Shown: in pieces, positions 7,589 through 16,344 of the stretch
Layout: every line of letters begins with the position of its first letter
Numbering within the stretch: the first letter of the stretch is position 1
Assembly: GCA_019637645.1 (NCBI GenBank)
Contig: JAHBVH010000055.1
Span: forward strand, 1-58,442
Length of the DNA stretch: 58,442 bases
Source: Caldilineaceae bacterium
Lineage (GTDB): Bacteria > Chloroflexota > Anaerolineae > Caldilineales > Caldilineaceae
Direction: 5' to 3'
Translations under genes and position numbers: made by a program
Notes under the pieces: model-generated
Database searches by the model: none
What the model saw: only the letters and a program-made list of their open reading frames with translations
Told to the model about the DNA's origin: nothing

Positions 7589-7720
7589 GCCCGCTGATGA
7601 AGGGTAAGCAATGAAACCGGTAGACCTTACTCGTGCGCTTTCGCGCAGCTTGACCGAGCAGACGCTGATTTCCATCCGCGCTGGTTTACCGAAGTTAATG
7701 GGTAATCTTCATCAGCGGGC
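7589..7720. repeat. Inverted-repeat element containing copy 1 of a 90-bp dispersed repeat
   Basis: Perfect 14-bp arms (GCCCGCTGATGAAG) lie at 7589-7602 and 7707-7720. Within it 7595-7684 matches 29643-29732 with only scattered changes, including AAACCGGTAGACCTTACTCG. An inner stem TGCG/CGCA is kept in the other copy as TGCGC/GCGCA although loop bases differ. No coding frame is shared by the copies. Confidence 0.75.
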
Positions 7721-7836
7721 GTTGTCACTTAGCCCGGTGCTTCAGCGCCGGGCGGTCAGCGTATCCGGCAACATTTTTTTTATTCTCATAAACCCGGCAC
7801 TGACGACGAAAAGCCGCCTCAGCCGCATTCGTGAAT

Positions 7837-7865
7837 TTGAGTTGACCCCCTGGCTATTGTATAGT
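7837..7865 (+). promoter_or_regulatory. Sigma-70-type promoter for the P-type ATPase
   Basis: TTGAGT (7837-7842), 17-bp spacer, TATAGT (7860-7865). A start near 7872 would give a leader of about 95 nt before ATG 7966. Seen by inspection only. Confidence 0.5.
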
Positions 7866-7965
7866 GATCGCGTAGATGACTATTCTTTAAGCCTTGGGGG
7901 TCTGCGCCCAGGTGTGCTGATAAAGCTGCGTGTGCGAAATGAGCGTGAGAAAGTAGAGTGCCAGC

Positions 7966-10032
7966 ATGGTTATGAGTCGTTCTTTGCCTTTGCGCGAGAA
8001 TGTGCGCCAACGCTTAGGGGCGGAATGGGCCGCGGCGCGTGCGCTGGGCAGTCGCTTACGGGGTGCTTTGGAAAAGGTGGAGAGGGAGCAAGTCGAACCT
8101 TGGCTAGAGCAGTTACTCCAACGCTGGGGGGATCCACGGCGGCAACAAGAGGAGCGGCTAGGCGCAGCGCTGTCGGTTGAGCTGATCAGTGTGGAAGAAC
8201 GTGAACTGAACCGCCGTTTATACTTCTCGGCCTTTTCCTTGGGCGTTGCTGTGATCGGTCGCCTCGTCTATCCACCCTTGCAACTTCTGAGCTTGCCCGG
8301 GCTGGCCTATGGTGCGTGGCAGCTCTATCGACAGGCTTATACCACAGTTGTTGATGAGCGACGGCTGGATATCAATGTTCTCATGGCGCTGGTAAACACG
8401 GCCCAACTGGCCGGGGGCTACTGGGTGTTGGGTAATCTCACCACAACCTCCTACTTTTTTAGCACAAAACTACTGCGCGTTGTCAAGGCCCGCTTGGAGC
8501 AGGATCTGGTCAGTGCCCTAGCGCAACAGCCGCGCCTCGTCTGGACCGAGGTGGCTGGTCAAGTGGTGCAGCGGCGGTTGGATGAACTCCAAATCGGTGA
8601 GGTGGTCCTCGTCCATGCTGGCGAAGTGATTCCGGTGGACGGGGTGATTCGTGCTGGTATGGCTACCGTGGACGAGCACATGCTCACTGGGGAGGCTCAT
8701 CCCGTTGAGAAGGGGGTCGGCGACCCCGTCTTTACGGCAACGCTCCTGCTTACGGGTAAATTAGCTATTACGGTGGAGGAAGCGGGCGAGGCCACCTTGG
8801 TGGCGCGGATTGGGGCGGTGCTGGCCCAAACGGTGGACTTCCGCTCCACCCGTCAACTGCGCATGCAAACGCTGACGGATCAATTGGTGCTGCCGACTTT
8901 GGGCCTGGCCGCGGTGACCTTGCCCTTTCTTGGGGTGAGCGCGGCGGCCGCGGTAGTCAACAACCATCCCTTCCGGCATCTCAATAATTTTGCTGCCCTG
9001 GGCATGTTGAACGCCTTTGTCTTTGCCGCCGAACAGGGCATTTTGATCAAAGATGGTCGTTCCCTGGAGCTATTACATGAGGTCGATACGCTCATCTTCG
9101 ATAAGACCGGTACACTGACCCAAACCCAGCCGGTGGTGACGGCGCTCCATACAGTCGAGGGCGTGACCGCCGAGGAACTCATGACCGCGGCCGTCGCGGC
9201 CGAACAGCACCAACGCCACCCGATTGCCCGCGCCATTTTGGCCGCGGCCCAGGAACAAGGGATCGCCATCCTGCCTATTGATGAAGCAACTTTTAAGGTT
9301 GGTTTGGGCTTGGTGGTCAGCGCCGGTGGTCAGACAATCCATGTGGGCAGTGCCCGCTTTATGGCCTTGGAAGCGATTGATCTCCCCGCCACTTTGCTAC
9401 CCCTGCAAAGCGCCAGCCAAGAACAAGGGCATCTGTTGGTCTGGGTTGCCCGAGCGGGGAGCATCATTGGCGCGGTCGAACTCCAGATGGCGTTGCGGCC
9501 CGAGGCCAAGCGCGTCATTGCGGCGTTGCGCCAGCAAGCGCGTCTCCGCGAAGTCATCATTATTTCGGGCGATCACCCAATCCCGACGCACCAAGCCGCG
9601 GTGGCGGTTGGCGCCGACCGCTCTTATGCCGAAACCTTGCCGACAGGCAAAGCCGAGGTGATTGCTCAGCTACAGGCGGAGGGGCGGAAGGTCTGTTTCA
9701 TTGGCGATGGGATCAACGATGCCATCGCGCTCAAGCAAGCCCATGTGTCGATCTCGCTTTCTGGCGCGACGTTGGCTGCTATTGATACCGCCCATGTGGT
9801 GTTGATGGACGAAAGCCTGACCCAATTGCCCGCGCTCTTCCAACTGGCCCACCGTTTTGAACAAAATCAACGGACCATGATGGTGCCGGTGTTGGGTACG
9901 AGCGTGCTTGGTTTGGCTGGCATCTACTTCTGGGGCTGGGGGTTAGTGGCCTCGACGATTCTCGATCAACTTAGCTTGATCGGCGGCTCTGCTGTGATTC
10001 TCCGGCCACGGTTGCTCCCGCAACAGCGTTGA
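7966..10032 (+). CDS. P1B-like P-type ATPase lacking the CPx metal motif
   Basis: A 688-residue membrane ATPase. It has the actuator LTGEAHP (Thr about 241), the phosphorylation motif DKTGTLT (Asp about 379), the P1B-type HP in QRHPIARA, and the hinge [13 protein letters not shown]. These place it with heavy-metal (P1B) pumps. However, where such pumps have CPC/CPH/SPC in the sixth membrane helix, this one reads [13 protein letters not shown] (His about 334), and no N-terminal CxxC metal-binding domain is present. The transported ion therefore cannot be predicted from the family; it may belong to a poorly described subgroup. Start at ATG 7966 (a second ATG at 7972) follows only a weak purine stretch. 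It stands alone between two promoter regions. Confidence 0.85.
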   Translation: MVMSRSLPLRENVRQRLGAEWAAARALGSRLRGALEKVEREQVEPWLEQLLQRWGDPRRQQEERLGAALSVELISVEERELNRRLYFSAFSLGVAVIGRLVYPPLQLLSLPGLAYGAWQLYRQAYTTVVDERRLDINVLMALVNTAQLAGGYWVLGNLTTTSYFFSTKLLRVVKARLEQDLVSALAQQPRLVWTEVAGQVVQRRLDELQIGEVVLVHAGEVIPVDGVIRAGMATVDEHMLTGEAHPVEKGVGDPVFTATLLLTGKLAITVEEAGEATLVARIGAVLAQTVDFRSTRQLRMQTLTDQLVLPTLGLAAVTLPFLGVSAAAAVVNNHPFRHLNNFAALGMLNAFVFAAEQGILIKDGRSLELLHEVDTLIFDKTGTLTQTQPVVTALHTVEGVTAEELMTAAVAAEQHQRHPIARAILAAAQEQGIAILPIDEATFKVGLGLVVSAGGQTIHVGSARFMALEAIDLPATLLPLQSASQEQGHLLVWVARAGSIIGAVELQMALRPEAKRVIAALRQQARLREVIIISGDHPIPTHQAAVAVGADRSYAETLPTGKAEVIAQLQAEGRKVCFIGDGINDAIALKQAHVSISLSGATLAAIDTAHVVLMDESLTQLPALFQLAHRFEQNQRTMMVPVLGTSVLGLAGIYFWGWGLVASTILDQLSLIGGSAVILRPRLLPQQR

Positions 10033-10052
10033 ATGTAGCATTTAGGCATAAT

Positions 10053-10082
10053 TTGACAAAGTGCCCTTAGCTATGCTAGGCT
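10053..10082 (+). promoter_or_regulatory. Possible promoter of the T-box leader
   Basis: A consensus -35 TTGACA (10053-10058) is followed after 18 bp by TAGGCT (10077-10082), a poor -10. Transcription from here would begin about 90 nt before stem I of the T-box. Confidence 0.4.
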
Positions 10083-10181
10083 ATCTAGCAATATGACGGC
10101 ATTGGCTTTTCTGCGCCACCAGTAGCCTGGAGGCGTTGCCATTGTTTCCCCCCTTTTCCCGTCATAAGCAATAAACGAGTA

Positions 10182-10518
10182 AGCGTTGAGAGGGACAGGC
10201 AGTTCAGTTCCACCGATGTGCAGAGAGCCATCCATTGGGCTGCGAGGATGGTCGTCGGTTCTGTCGCTGTGACACCCTTGAGCTGACCAGGGAACGCTAT
10301 CCGATGGCGATAGCTAGTAGTTGGTTCCGGTTTGCGCCCGTTATTGCGCAGCGGTTTAATCTTGTGTGTTGGCTGCGCCCATGCAGAAGACGAACCGACA
10401 GAGTCTGGGCCATCTCTATTTGCCTGCCAAAATAGGCGTCATGGGTGGTCTAGAAAATGGTGGTGGTACCACGATGCGGCCAATGGCCCTCGTCCTCCAA
10501 GGGACGAGGGCTTTTTTT
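10182..10518 (+). promoter_or_regulatory. T-box riboswitch, probable aspartate specifier, upstream of aspS
   Basis: A tRNA-sensing leader controlling the synthetase gene at 10619. Stem I can be drawn with base helix AGCGTT (10182-10187)/AACGCT (10293-10298), an inner helix CAGTTCA/TGAGCTG, and a distal helix CCATCC/GGATGG. The unpaired 3' strand between the inner helices reads TGTGACACC, with GAC (Asp codon) at 10271-10273 followed by A, as expected of a specifier. The T-box sequence GGTGGTACCACG lies at 10462-10473, then the terminator. Uncharged tRNA pairing at both sites should favour the antiterminator and read-through. The acceptor-pairing bulge is UGGU, which is not ideal for a G73 tRNA. 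Confidence 0.8.
10486..10518 (+). terminator. Regulated terminator of the T-box leader
   Basis: GCCCTCGTCC (10486-10495) pairs with GGACGAGGGC (10502-10511), followed by seven T residues (10512-10518). Its 5' arm overlaps the region just after the T-box motif, so antiterminator and terminator are mutually exclusive. Confidence 0.85.
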
Positions 10519-10544
10519 ATTGGTGCTGGGAATGGGGTAGCCGG

Positions 10545-10577
10545 AGACCTGACCGGTTTTCCAAACCGCTCAGGTCT
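10545..10577. repeat. Palindrome of the AGACCTGA family
   Basis: AGACCTGACCGGTTT, loop, AAACCGCTCAGGTCT: a 15-bp arm with one mismatch. It lies between the T-box terminator and the aspS start. Close relatives are at 39749-39781 and 53535-53567. Confidence 0.75.
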
Positions 10578-10618
10578 GGCGTTGCGTAACCCCTCTTATA
10601 AAGAAAGTGAGCACGAGC

Positions 10619-11926
10619 ATGCGTAGGATTCGGACAACAGCGGTGCAGGAACATGTGGGGGAACGGGTCCAGCTCCAAGGCTGGCTACATACAGTGCGCC
10701 GCTTGGGCGGTGTGAGCTTTATCGTCCTGCGGGATGGCTGGGGGACTGTGCAAGCGGTGACGGAGCTAGAGGCCGACTTGGCCCCGCTGACCGCTGAGGA
10801 TCTCCAACCCGAGACGTTGATCGAGCTAGAAGGTCTGGTGGTGGCCTCGGCGCAAGCGCCCAATGGCGTTGAATTGCACCAACCACAACTGACGGTCCTC
10901 AATCCTGTGCGGGAAGCGCTGCCGGTCTTGATCAGCAAGCGCGAGATCAAAGCCCAACTGCCGGTGCTGTTGGATCATGCTGTGGTGACCAATCGTCATC
11001 CGGCGCGGCGCGCCGTCTTCCGCCTCAGTTCAGGCGTGATGAGCGCGTTTCGTAGCCATTTGGGGGGCGAAGGCTTTACCGAAATTCAAAGCCCCAAGGT
11101 GGTAGCTTCCGCCACCGAAAGCGGCGCGAATGTCTTTGCCATCGACTACTTTGGTCGCCCGGCCTATTTAGCCCAAAGCCCCCAATTTTATAAACAGGTG
11201 ATGGTGGGGGTCTTTGAGCGGGTCTTTGAGGTGGGGCCGGTTTTTCGGGCCGAGCCCCATGCCACGGCGCGCCATCTGAGCGAGTATGTGAGCTTAGATG
11301 TTGAGCTGGGTTTTATCGAAAATCATTTCACCGTCATGGCGGTGTTGCGCAATCTCTTGGCCCATATTTTTACGACTTTGCAGCACCAATACAATGCTGA
11401 ACTGGCCTTGGTGGGCGCGACCTTGCCCACGGTGCCCACCACCATTCCGCACTTGCATTTTACCGAGGCTAAGGAACTGGTCTACCAATTGCACGGCGTG
11501 GATGAACGGCAAGAGCCCGATCTTTCCCCCCAAGAAGAGCGCTGGTTAGGCGCTTGGGCACAGCGCGAACATGGCAGCGACTTCCTCTTTGTCACGGGCT
11601 ATCCCATGAGCAAGCGCCCCTTTTATACCCATGCCGACCCCGCGCGCCCGGCCTATTCCAACTCCTTTGACTTGCTCTTCCGGGGCATGGAGTTGGTTAC
11701 GGGGGGGCAACGCCTGCATCGCTATGCGGATTACCTGAGCGCACTGGCGGCCCGCGGTCTTTCGCCGGCGCCCTTTGAGGGCTACTTGGAGGCGTTCCGC
11801 TATGGCATGCCCCCCCATGGTGGCTTTGCGATTGGCTTGGAGCGTTTGTTGATGCAACTGAGTGGCGCCGCCAATCTGCGCGAGACGACCCTCTTTCCGC
11901 GCGACCTGACTCGGTTAACACCATAA
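10619..11926 (+). CDS. aspS: Aspartyl-tRNA synthetase, archaeal type, probably non-discriminating
   Basis: A 435-residue class IIb synthetase charging tRNA-Asp, and probably tRNA-Asn, with aspartate. An N-terminal OB-fold anticodon domain (1-105) is followed by the catalytic domain with motif 2 FRAEPHATARHLSEY and motif 3 GFAIGLERLLMQL. The short length and the lack of the GAD insertion mark the archaeal AspS2 form rather than the 590-residue bacterial one. At the positions that set tRNA specificity in this form (Trp26 and Lys85 of Thermococcus AspRS) it has His24 (GWLHTVRR) and Pro81 (AQAPNG), the pair found in non-discriminating enzymes. That implies Asp-tRNA-Asn repair by GatCAB, which is not in the window. 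ATG 10619 is preferred to GTG 10607 by family N-termini. The T-box lies upstream. Confidence 0.9.
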   Translation: MRRIRTTAVQEHVGERVQLQGWLHTVRRLGGVSFIVLRDGWGTVQAVTELEADLAPLTAEDLQPETLIELEGLVVASAQAPNGVELHQPQLTVLNPVREALPVLISKREIKAQLPVLLDHAVVTNRHPARRAVFRLSSGVMSAFRSHLGGEGFTEIQSPKVVASATESGANVFAIDYFGRPAYLAQSPQFYKQVMVGVFERVFEVGPVFRAEPHATARHLSEYVSLDVELGFIENHFTVMAVLRNLLAHIFTTLQHQYNAELALVGATLPTVPTTIPHLHFTEAKELVYQLHGVDERQEPDLSPQEERWLGAWAQREHGSDFLFVTGYPMSKRPFYTHADPARPAYSNSFDLLFRGMELVTGGQRLHRYADYLSALAARGLSPAPFEGYLEAFRYGMPPHGGFAIGLERLLMQLSGAANLRETTLFPRDLTRLTP

Positions 11927-11964
11927 GGGGATTCGTGCAGCGTGATTCGTGGGGAAGGCCAGTG

Positions 11965-12003
11965 TCACTTTGGGGTATCACTTTGGGGTATCACTTTGGG
12001 GTG
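11965..12003. repeat. 13-nt tandem repeat, three units
   Basis: TCACTTTGGGGTA is repeated at 11965, 11978 and 11991 (last unit ends TG). It lies between aspS and the next promoter; no function is evident. Confidence 0.8.
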
Positions 12004-12040
12004 GCGCTCTGGGGAGTCACGGACTCGCCTAGCGCAACGG

Positions 12041-12069
12041 ATGACCTCGCACCAAAGTTGTGCTATACT
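12041..12069 (+). promoter_or_regulatory. Promoter for the small protein-mvaD pair
   Basis: ATGACC (12041-12046), 17-bp spacer, TATACT (12064-12069). A start near 12076 leaves a leader of about 48 nt to ATG 12124. Confidence 0.5.
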
Positions 12070-12123
12070 CTTTGTATCACGTTGCACAAATCTCATACTC
12101 GTTTCATAGTCACGGAGCAAACC

Positions 12124-12426
12124 ATGCCAATTAGCACCTCTTCTTTTGGGGATGAACGCGATGACCGGTATAGCGAATATCAAAGTAATGAACAATATGA
12201 AAAAGAGGTGATGGCGTTTCCTGGGATCAGCCTGGTGCAGGCCGAGACTTATCTCAAGCGTTTGGGCGGGGGGGTACAGGAAAAGCTCAAGGTGGTCGAG
12301 GGCATTGGTTGGCAGGCCATCATTGACGCGACGGAAGAAGGCGTCAATGTGACCTTTGCCGCCCATGATGAATTGCTCGACGACTTAATTCGCCGGTTTG
12401 AAGCTTGGGTCGAGCGTGGCGCATGA
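12124..12426 (+). CDS. Small acidic protein of unknown function, coupled to mvaD
   Basis: I do not recognise this 100-residue protein. The first 30 residues are polar and rich in Ser, Asp, Glu and Tyr ([20 protein letters not shown]) and look disordered. The rest alternates predicted helix and strand: [48 protein letters not shown]. There is no signal peptide, membrane segment or cysteine. GGAG lies 7 nt before ATG 12124. Its stop overlaps the ATG of diphosphomevalonate decarboxylase (ATGA), so the two are translationally coupled and probably act together, for example as an accessory or regulator of the isoprenoid enzyme; that role is inference. Confidence 0.75.
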   Translation: MPISTSSFGDERDDRYSEYQSNEQYEKEVMAFPGISLVQAETYLKRLGGGVQEKLKVVEGIGWQAIIDATEEGVNVTFAAHDELLDDLIRRFEAWVERGA

Positions 12427-13415
12427 GAAAGAGCACCATCCGCGCGGGCAGTAATATTGCCTTTATTAAATATTGGGGGGTGGATGACGCCACGATCAAT
12501 CTGCCCCAGAATAACTCGATCAGCATGACCTTGGCCGATGCCCACACCACGACGACCGTTGAATGGTTGCCACGCCAACAGCTGGCCCAAGATCGGATCA
12601 CCCTCGATGGCGTGACCTTGGATGATCGCAAAGCAGCACGGCTGGTGCGCCATTTGGATCGCATTCGCACCCTCGCTGCCACCGATTGGCGGGCGCGTGT
12701 GGTGAGCCAAAACAACTTTCCCATGGCCTCGGGCATTGCTAGTTCGGCCAGTGGCTTTGCCGCGTTGACGGTGGCGGCCTGTCAAGCATTGGCTCTGCCA
12801 TTGGAACCAACCCAGTTATCGGCCTTGGCGCGGCGGGGCAGTGGCTCGGCTAGCCGGAGCTTATGGGGTGGTTTTGTCGAGTGGGATCGTGGTGTGGACG
12901 ACGCGACAAGTGTGGCCCACCAACTCTATCCTGCTGATCACTGGCTGCTCTATGATGTGGTGGCCGTGGTGAGCGGCGCGGAGAAAGCGGTGAGTAGTGA
13001 ACAGGGGCACCGGCTGGCAACCAGCAGCCCGCTCAATCGCGGCCGGGTTGACAGTGTGCCGCAAGCCTTGGCCGAAGTGCGCGCCGCGCTGGCCGAACGC
13101 GATCTGAGCCGCCTTGGCCCCGTGATCGAGCAAGACGCCCTCATGATGCACGCGGTGATGATGACGGGTACGCCCGGCTTATTCTATTGGCAGCCCGGGA
13201 CGCTGGAAATTATCCAGGCCATCCGGCAGTGGCGGGAGCAAGATGGCGTGCAAGCCTATTACACCATCGATGCCGGACCCAATCTGCATATTATCTGTGA
13301 AGCGGAGACGATCAACACCGTGCAAGAACGGCTGCGCACCTTGGCGGGCGTCCAACAGATCCTCACTAGTCGGCCCGGTCTGGCTCCCTTCGTTGTTGCA
13401 GAACCCCTCTTCTAA
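12423..13415 (+). CDS. mvaD: Diphosphomevalonate decarboxylase
   Basis: A 330-residue GHMP-kinase-fold enzyme that converts diphosphomevalonate to isopentenyl diphosphate with ATP, the last step of the classical mevalonate pathway. Family markers: N-terminal [10 protein letters not shown], the ATP loop [34 protein letters not shown], and the C-terminal [11 protein letters not shown]. All are intact and length is normal. The start ATG 12423 overlaps the preceding stop. Most bacteria use the MEP route; a mevalonate decarboxylase fits several Chloroflexota lineages. Other mevalonate genes are not in this window. Confidence 0.92.
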   Translation: MRKSTIRAGSNIAFIKYWGVDDATINLPQNNSISMTLADAHTTTTVEWLPRQQLAQDRITLDGVTLDDRKAARLVRHLDRIRTLAATDWRARVVSQNNFPMASGIASSASGFAALTVAACQALALPLEPTQLSALARRGSGSASRSLWGGFVEWDRGVDDATSVAHQLYPADHWLLYDVVAVVSGAEKAVSSEQGHRLATSSPLNRGRVDSVPQALAEVRAALAERDLSRLGPVIEQDALMMHAVMMTGTPGLFYWQPGTLEIIQAIRQWREQDGVQAYYTIDAGPNLHIICEAETINTVQERLRTLAGVQQILTSRPGLAPFVVAEPLF

Positions 13416-13832
13416 CTTTTTCGGATGACGCAACGTTAGAGCTGACCGGTTTGGAGAACCTTGTATCCCGTTGGCTCTGTCGTCCCCATAACCGCCAACG
13501 CAAGACGCGGTCAGCTCTTCGGCACCTCTTCAAACAAGCTCTCCACATCACATGACCGGCCTTGACCCAAGGTCGGTCACTTGCTTGCGCACCCACCTGG
13601 CATTGGATTGATAGGACTTTTGCTTGGCTTGGCTGCGTTGTATGGCTTACTGGATTCGTTTATGATTTCCATAGATGGAAATTGTAAGTGAATCGTGAAC
13701 TCAGATTCTGCATAATTCCGCTACAATAAGGACGGCTGGGGCAGGGCTAGCTTGCTTCAGCGTTCTGGGCTCTCGGCAAGGAGAGCTGCCATCGTCGAGC
13801 GAACCAACGTAGAAAAGAGGAGCACAGTCGCT
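13416..13832. other. Intergenic region with a nested-hairpin element
   Basis: About 415 bp after mvaD. The left part holds the nested element at 13440-13516. The rest includes TACAAT at 13722-13727, a plausible -10 for the CotH gene but without a convincing -35. No gene is visible. Confidence 0.5.
13440..13516. repeat. Nested-hairpin element, copy 1
   Basis: Outer arms AGCTGACCG (13440-13448)/CGGTCAGCT (13508-13516) enclose an inner stem GTTGGC (13470-13475)/GCCAAC (13494-13499). The sequence CTTGTATCCCGTTGGCTCTG and ATAACCGCCAACGCAAG is closely matched in copy 2 at 26785-26863. Confidence 0.7.
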
Positions 13833-16310
13833 ATGTCAGCTACCCATGATCCTGCCCCTCCGTCGTCACCAATATGTCTATTGGGTGGCGCGTCCCTTGT
13901 TCCGCGATCCTCGGCACGCGCTTGGGGAAAGCTTTTTCGCGTTTTATTTGTTTTGGCTTTATTGCTTCCTGGGCTTGGGCCTGTTCCTGTCCAAGCGCAA
14001 AGTGCTGTGCTGCCTCCTGTCTTTAGTGTGGGCCATGGGTATGTGAATGCGCCCTTCGCGCTGACGCTTACCACCGCAACCGCGGGCGCACAAATTCGCT
14101 ATACTACTGACTTCACCACGCCAACGGCCAACAGCGGTACCCTTTATACCGGCCCGATCGCCATTGACAAGACGACGGTGGTGCGGGCCGTGGCGTATAG
14201 CGCCGATGCGAATCAATCCGCAACGGTAACCCAAAGCTATATCTTTATCGCACAGGTGCGTACCCAGTCGAATACACCAGGGGGAGCGTGGCCGGCTTTC
14301 TTTGCGCCCAATAACTCGGATGGCGGACCCTACCCCGCCTACTATGAAATGGCGCCGGAGATTGTCAACCATGCCAGCAACACGCGTGAACTTGAGTCCG
14401 CCCTCCTGTCGCTCCCTGCCATCTCGTTAGTGACGGATCAGCCCAACCTCTGGGATGCCGCCGCGGGGATCTATGTCAATGCCCATGAAAAAGGGCGGGC
14501 TTGGGAAAGGCCGGTCTCGTTAGAATGGATGGTGCCCGGTGGCAACAGTGCAGCCGGTTTTACGGTCAACGCTGGCGTGCGCATTCATGGGCAAGGATCG
14601 CGTCGTCCACATCGTACGCCCAAAAAGACCTTTCGCCTCTATTTCCGCTCGGACTATGGCCTGGGCAAGCTGAATTATCCGATCTTTGCGGCTGAGGGGG
14701 CCGTTACCCGTTTTGATCGCATCTTGTTGCGCAACGGGGGCAATCGCTCCTATCCCTACTTTGATCGGGATCAGCGCCGCGAAGCCGATTATATTAATGA
14801 CGAATTTTCCCGCCGTTCTTTTCTGGCGATGGGTGGCCTCGCGGCCCATGGCACCTATGTGCATCTCTACCTCAATGGGCAATATTGGGGGCTCTATAAT
14901 GTAACCGAACGGATGGATGGCGAATTCTTGGCCGCGTATGGCGGCGGTGCCGAGGCTGATTATGATCTGATCCAGCCCGATGAAGATCAAAATTATGAAC
15001 CGGCTGCTGATCCTGGCACCTTGGACGCCTGGAACGATCTGCACGCATTGGTCGATGTCCCCACCGTGACGGACAGCCTCTATCAGCAGGTGCTTGCTCG
15101 GCTCAATGTGGTTGATCTAGCCGATTATATGGTGTTGTTACATTACATTGCCAACACCGATTGGCCGGCCCATAATTGGTACACCTATCGCAAACGCAGC
15201 GGCCCCGATACGCGCTTTCACCTGATCCCTTGGGATGCCGACACTAGCCTTAATAACCTCAACGAAAATATGACCGTGGCCGATGCGCCAGGATCGCCCG
15301 CGCGGCTTTTCCACAAACTGATGACCCACCCCGACTTTCGCCAACTGGTGGCAGATCGCTTCTATGCCCACCTGATCCACAACCAGGGGGCGTTGACCCC
15401 CGCGGCTTGTACCCAACGCTATGGTGAACTCGCGAACATGGTCGATCTAGCGATGATTGGTGAAGCGGCGCGCTGGGGAGCCTACGCCAGCAAGATCTAC
15501 CCCCAAATGACCTTTACCGCCGTTAACAAGGCCCTGCCCGCCTATCTCTACTCACGCAGCATGTCTGCCGCGGATAGCGATCCAGGGGAGTTAGTGAATG
15601 ACAACCAGCAGAAAAATTGGACCCAAGTACGCGATGCCAAATTGAACAGCTACTGCCCCCAACGCACGGGCATCGTACTAGCACAATATGTGGCGAATGG
15701 GTGGTACCAAACCGCCGTGCAAGCACCCACCTTTTCGCCCATCCAAGGGAGCCCCGCAACGGGCGAGACGATCACCATTGACAATGCCGCCAATGGGGGC
15801 GAAGGCACCATCTATTATACGCTGGATGGCAGTGATCCCCGGGCGGCTGGGGGAACTATGGCGCTGGCGGCCATCGACGGGGGCGATCTGGTTACGGTGA
15901 CCCTCGCGTCGGTTACGACCTTGCGGGCTAGAGTTCTCGCCAACGGTCTCTGGAGTCCGCTACAGGAGCGGGTGTTGGTGAGTCAACTGCCTAGCGTAAC
16001 GCTCATCCATCCATCGCAAGCAATGACGGTAACGGTCAATACACCGGTCGCGCTCCAAGCTGCTGTGCGTGGCGCGGCTGTTGAGCAAGTGGCATTCTAT
16101 GTGGATAGCGGCACACCGCTCTGTACCATTGCCAGCGCCGCCTATCTCTGTCCGTGGCAGCCAACGACCGCCGGGGTCTATACCGTTAAGGCCACCGCCT
16201 ACCACGCCACCGGTACGGTCGATTCACCCGCGGTGACGATTACCGTCATCGCGGAAACGCCTGCTGGCGAGCATGAGACCAAACTGTATCTACCCATGAT
16301 CCGGCAATAG
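13833..16310 (+). CDS. Secreted CotH-kinase-domain protein with chitobiase-like Ig modules
   Basis: An 825-residue exported protein. The N-terminus has a basic stretch then LFRVLFVLALLLPGL and a likely signal-peptidase site after VQAQ. Next is a chitobiase/beta-hexosaminidase C-terminal-like module (IRYTTDFTTPTANSGTLYTG), then the CotH domain with GVRIHGQGSRRPHRTPKKTF, RNGGNRSYPYFDRD, YLNGQYWGLYNVTERMD and IPWDADTSL. A second chitobiase-like module (IYYTLDGSDPRAAG) and an Ig-like module follow. The chain ends TKLYLPMIRQ, a tail I know from many Chloroflexota secreted proteins and suspect to be a sorting signal. CotH domains are atypical surface protein kinases in spores; here the target is unknown. 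ATG 13833 follows GAGGAG by 10 nt. Confidence 0.85.
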   Translation: MSATHDPAPPSSPICLLGGASLVPRSSARAWGKLFRVLFVLALLLPGLGPVPVQAQSAVLPPVFSVGHGYVNAPFALTLTTATAGAQIRYTTDFTTPTANSGTLYTGPIAIDKTTVVRAVAYSADANQSATVTQSYIFIAQVRTQSNTPGGAWPAFFAPNNSDGGPYPAYYEMAPEIVNHASNTRELESALLSLPAISLVTDQPNLWDAAAGIYVNAHEKGRAWERPVSLEWMVPGGNSAAGFTVNAGVRIHGQGSRRPHRTPKKTFRLYFRSDYGLGKLNYPIFAAEGAVTRFDRILLRNGGNRSYPYFDRDQRREADYINDEFSRRSFLAMGGLAAHGTYVHLYLNGQYWGLYNVTERMDGEFLAAYGGGAEADYDLIQPDEDQNYEPAADPGTLDAWNDLHALVDVPTVTDSLYQQVLARLNVVDLADYMVLLHYIANTDWPAHNWYTYRKRSGPDTRFHLIPWDADTSLNNLNENMTVADAPGSPARLFHKLMTHPDFRQLVADRFYAHLIHNQGALTPAACTQRYGELANMVDLAMIGEAARWGAYASKIYPQMTFTAVNKALPAYLYSRSMSAADSDPGELVNDNQQKNWTQVRDAKLNSYCPQRTGIVLAQYVANGWYQTAVQAPTFSPIQGSPATGETITIDNAANGGEGTIYYTLDGSDPRAAGGTMALAAIDGGDLVTVTLASVTTLRARVLANGLWSPLQERVLVSQLPSVTLIHPSQAMTVTVNTPVALQAAVRGAAVEQVAFYVDSGTPLCTIASAAYLCPWQPTTAGVYTVKATAYHATGTVDSPAVTITVIAETPAGEHETKLYLPMIRQ

Positions 16311-16344
16311 GCGACGTGGCGTGAGGATAATGGCAGGAAAAGAA

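Noticed and set aside
10607..10618. GTG 10607 as aspS start
   Set aside because: It would add only MSTS before the family N-terminus; ATG 10619 fits family alignments better.
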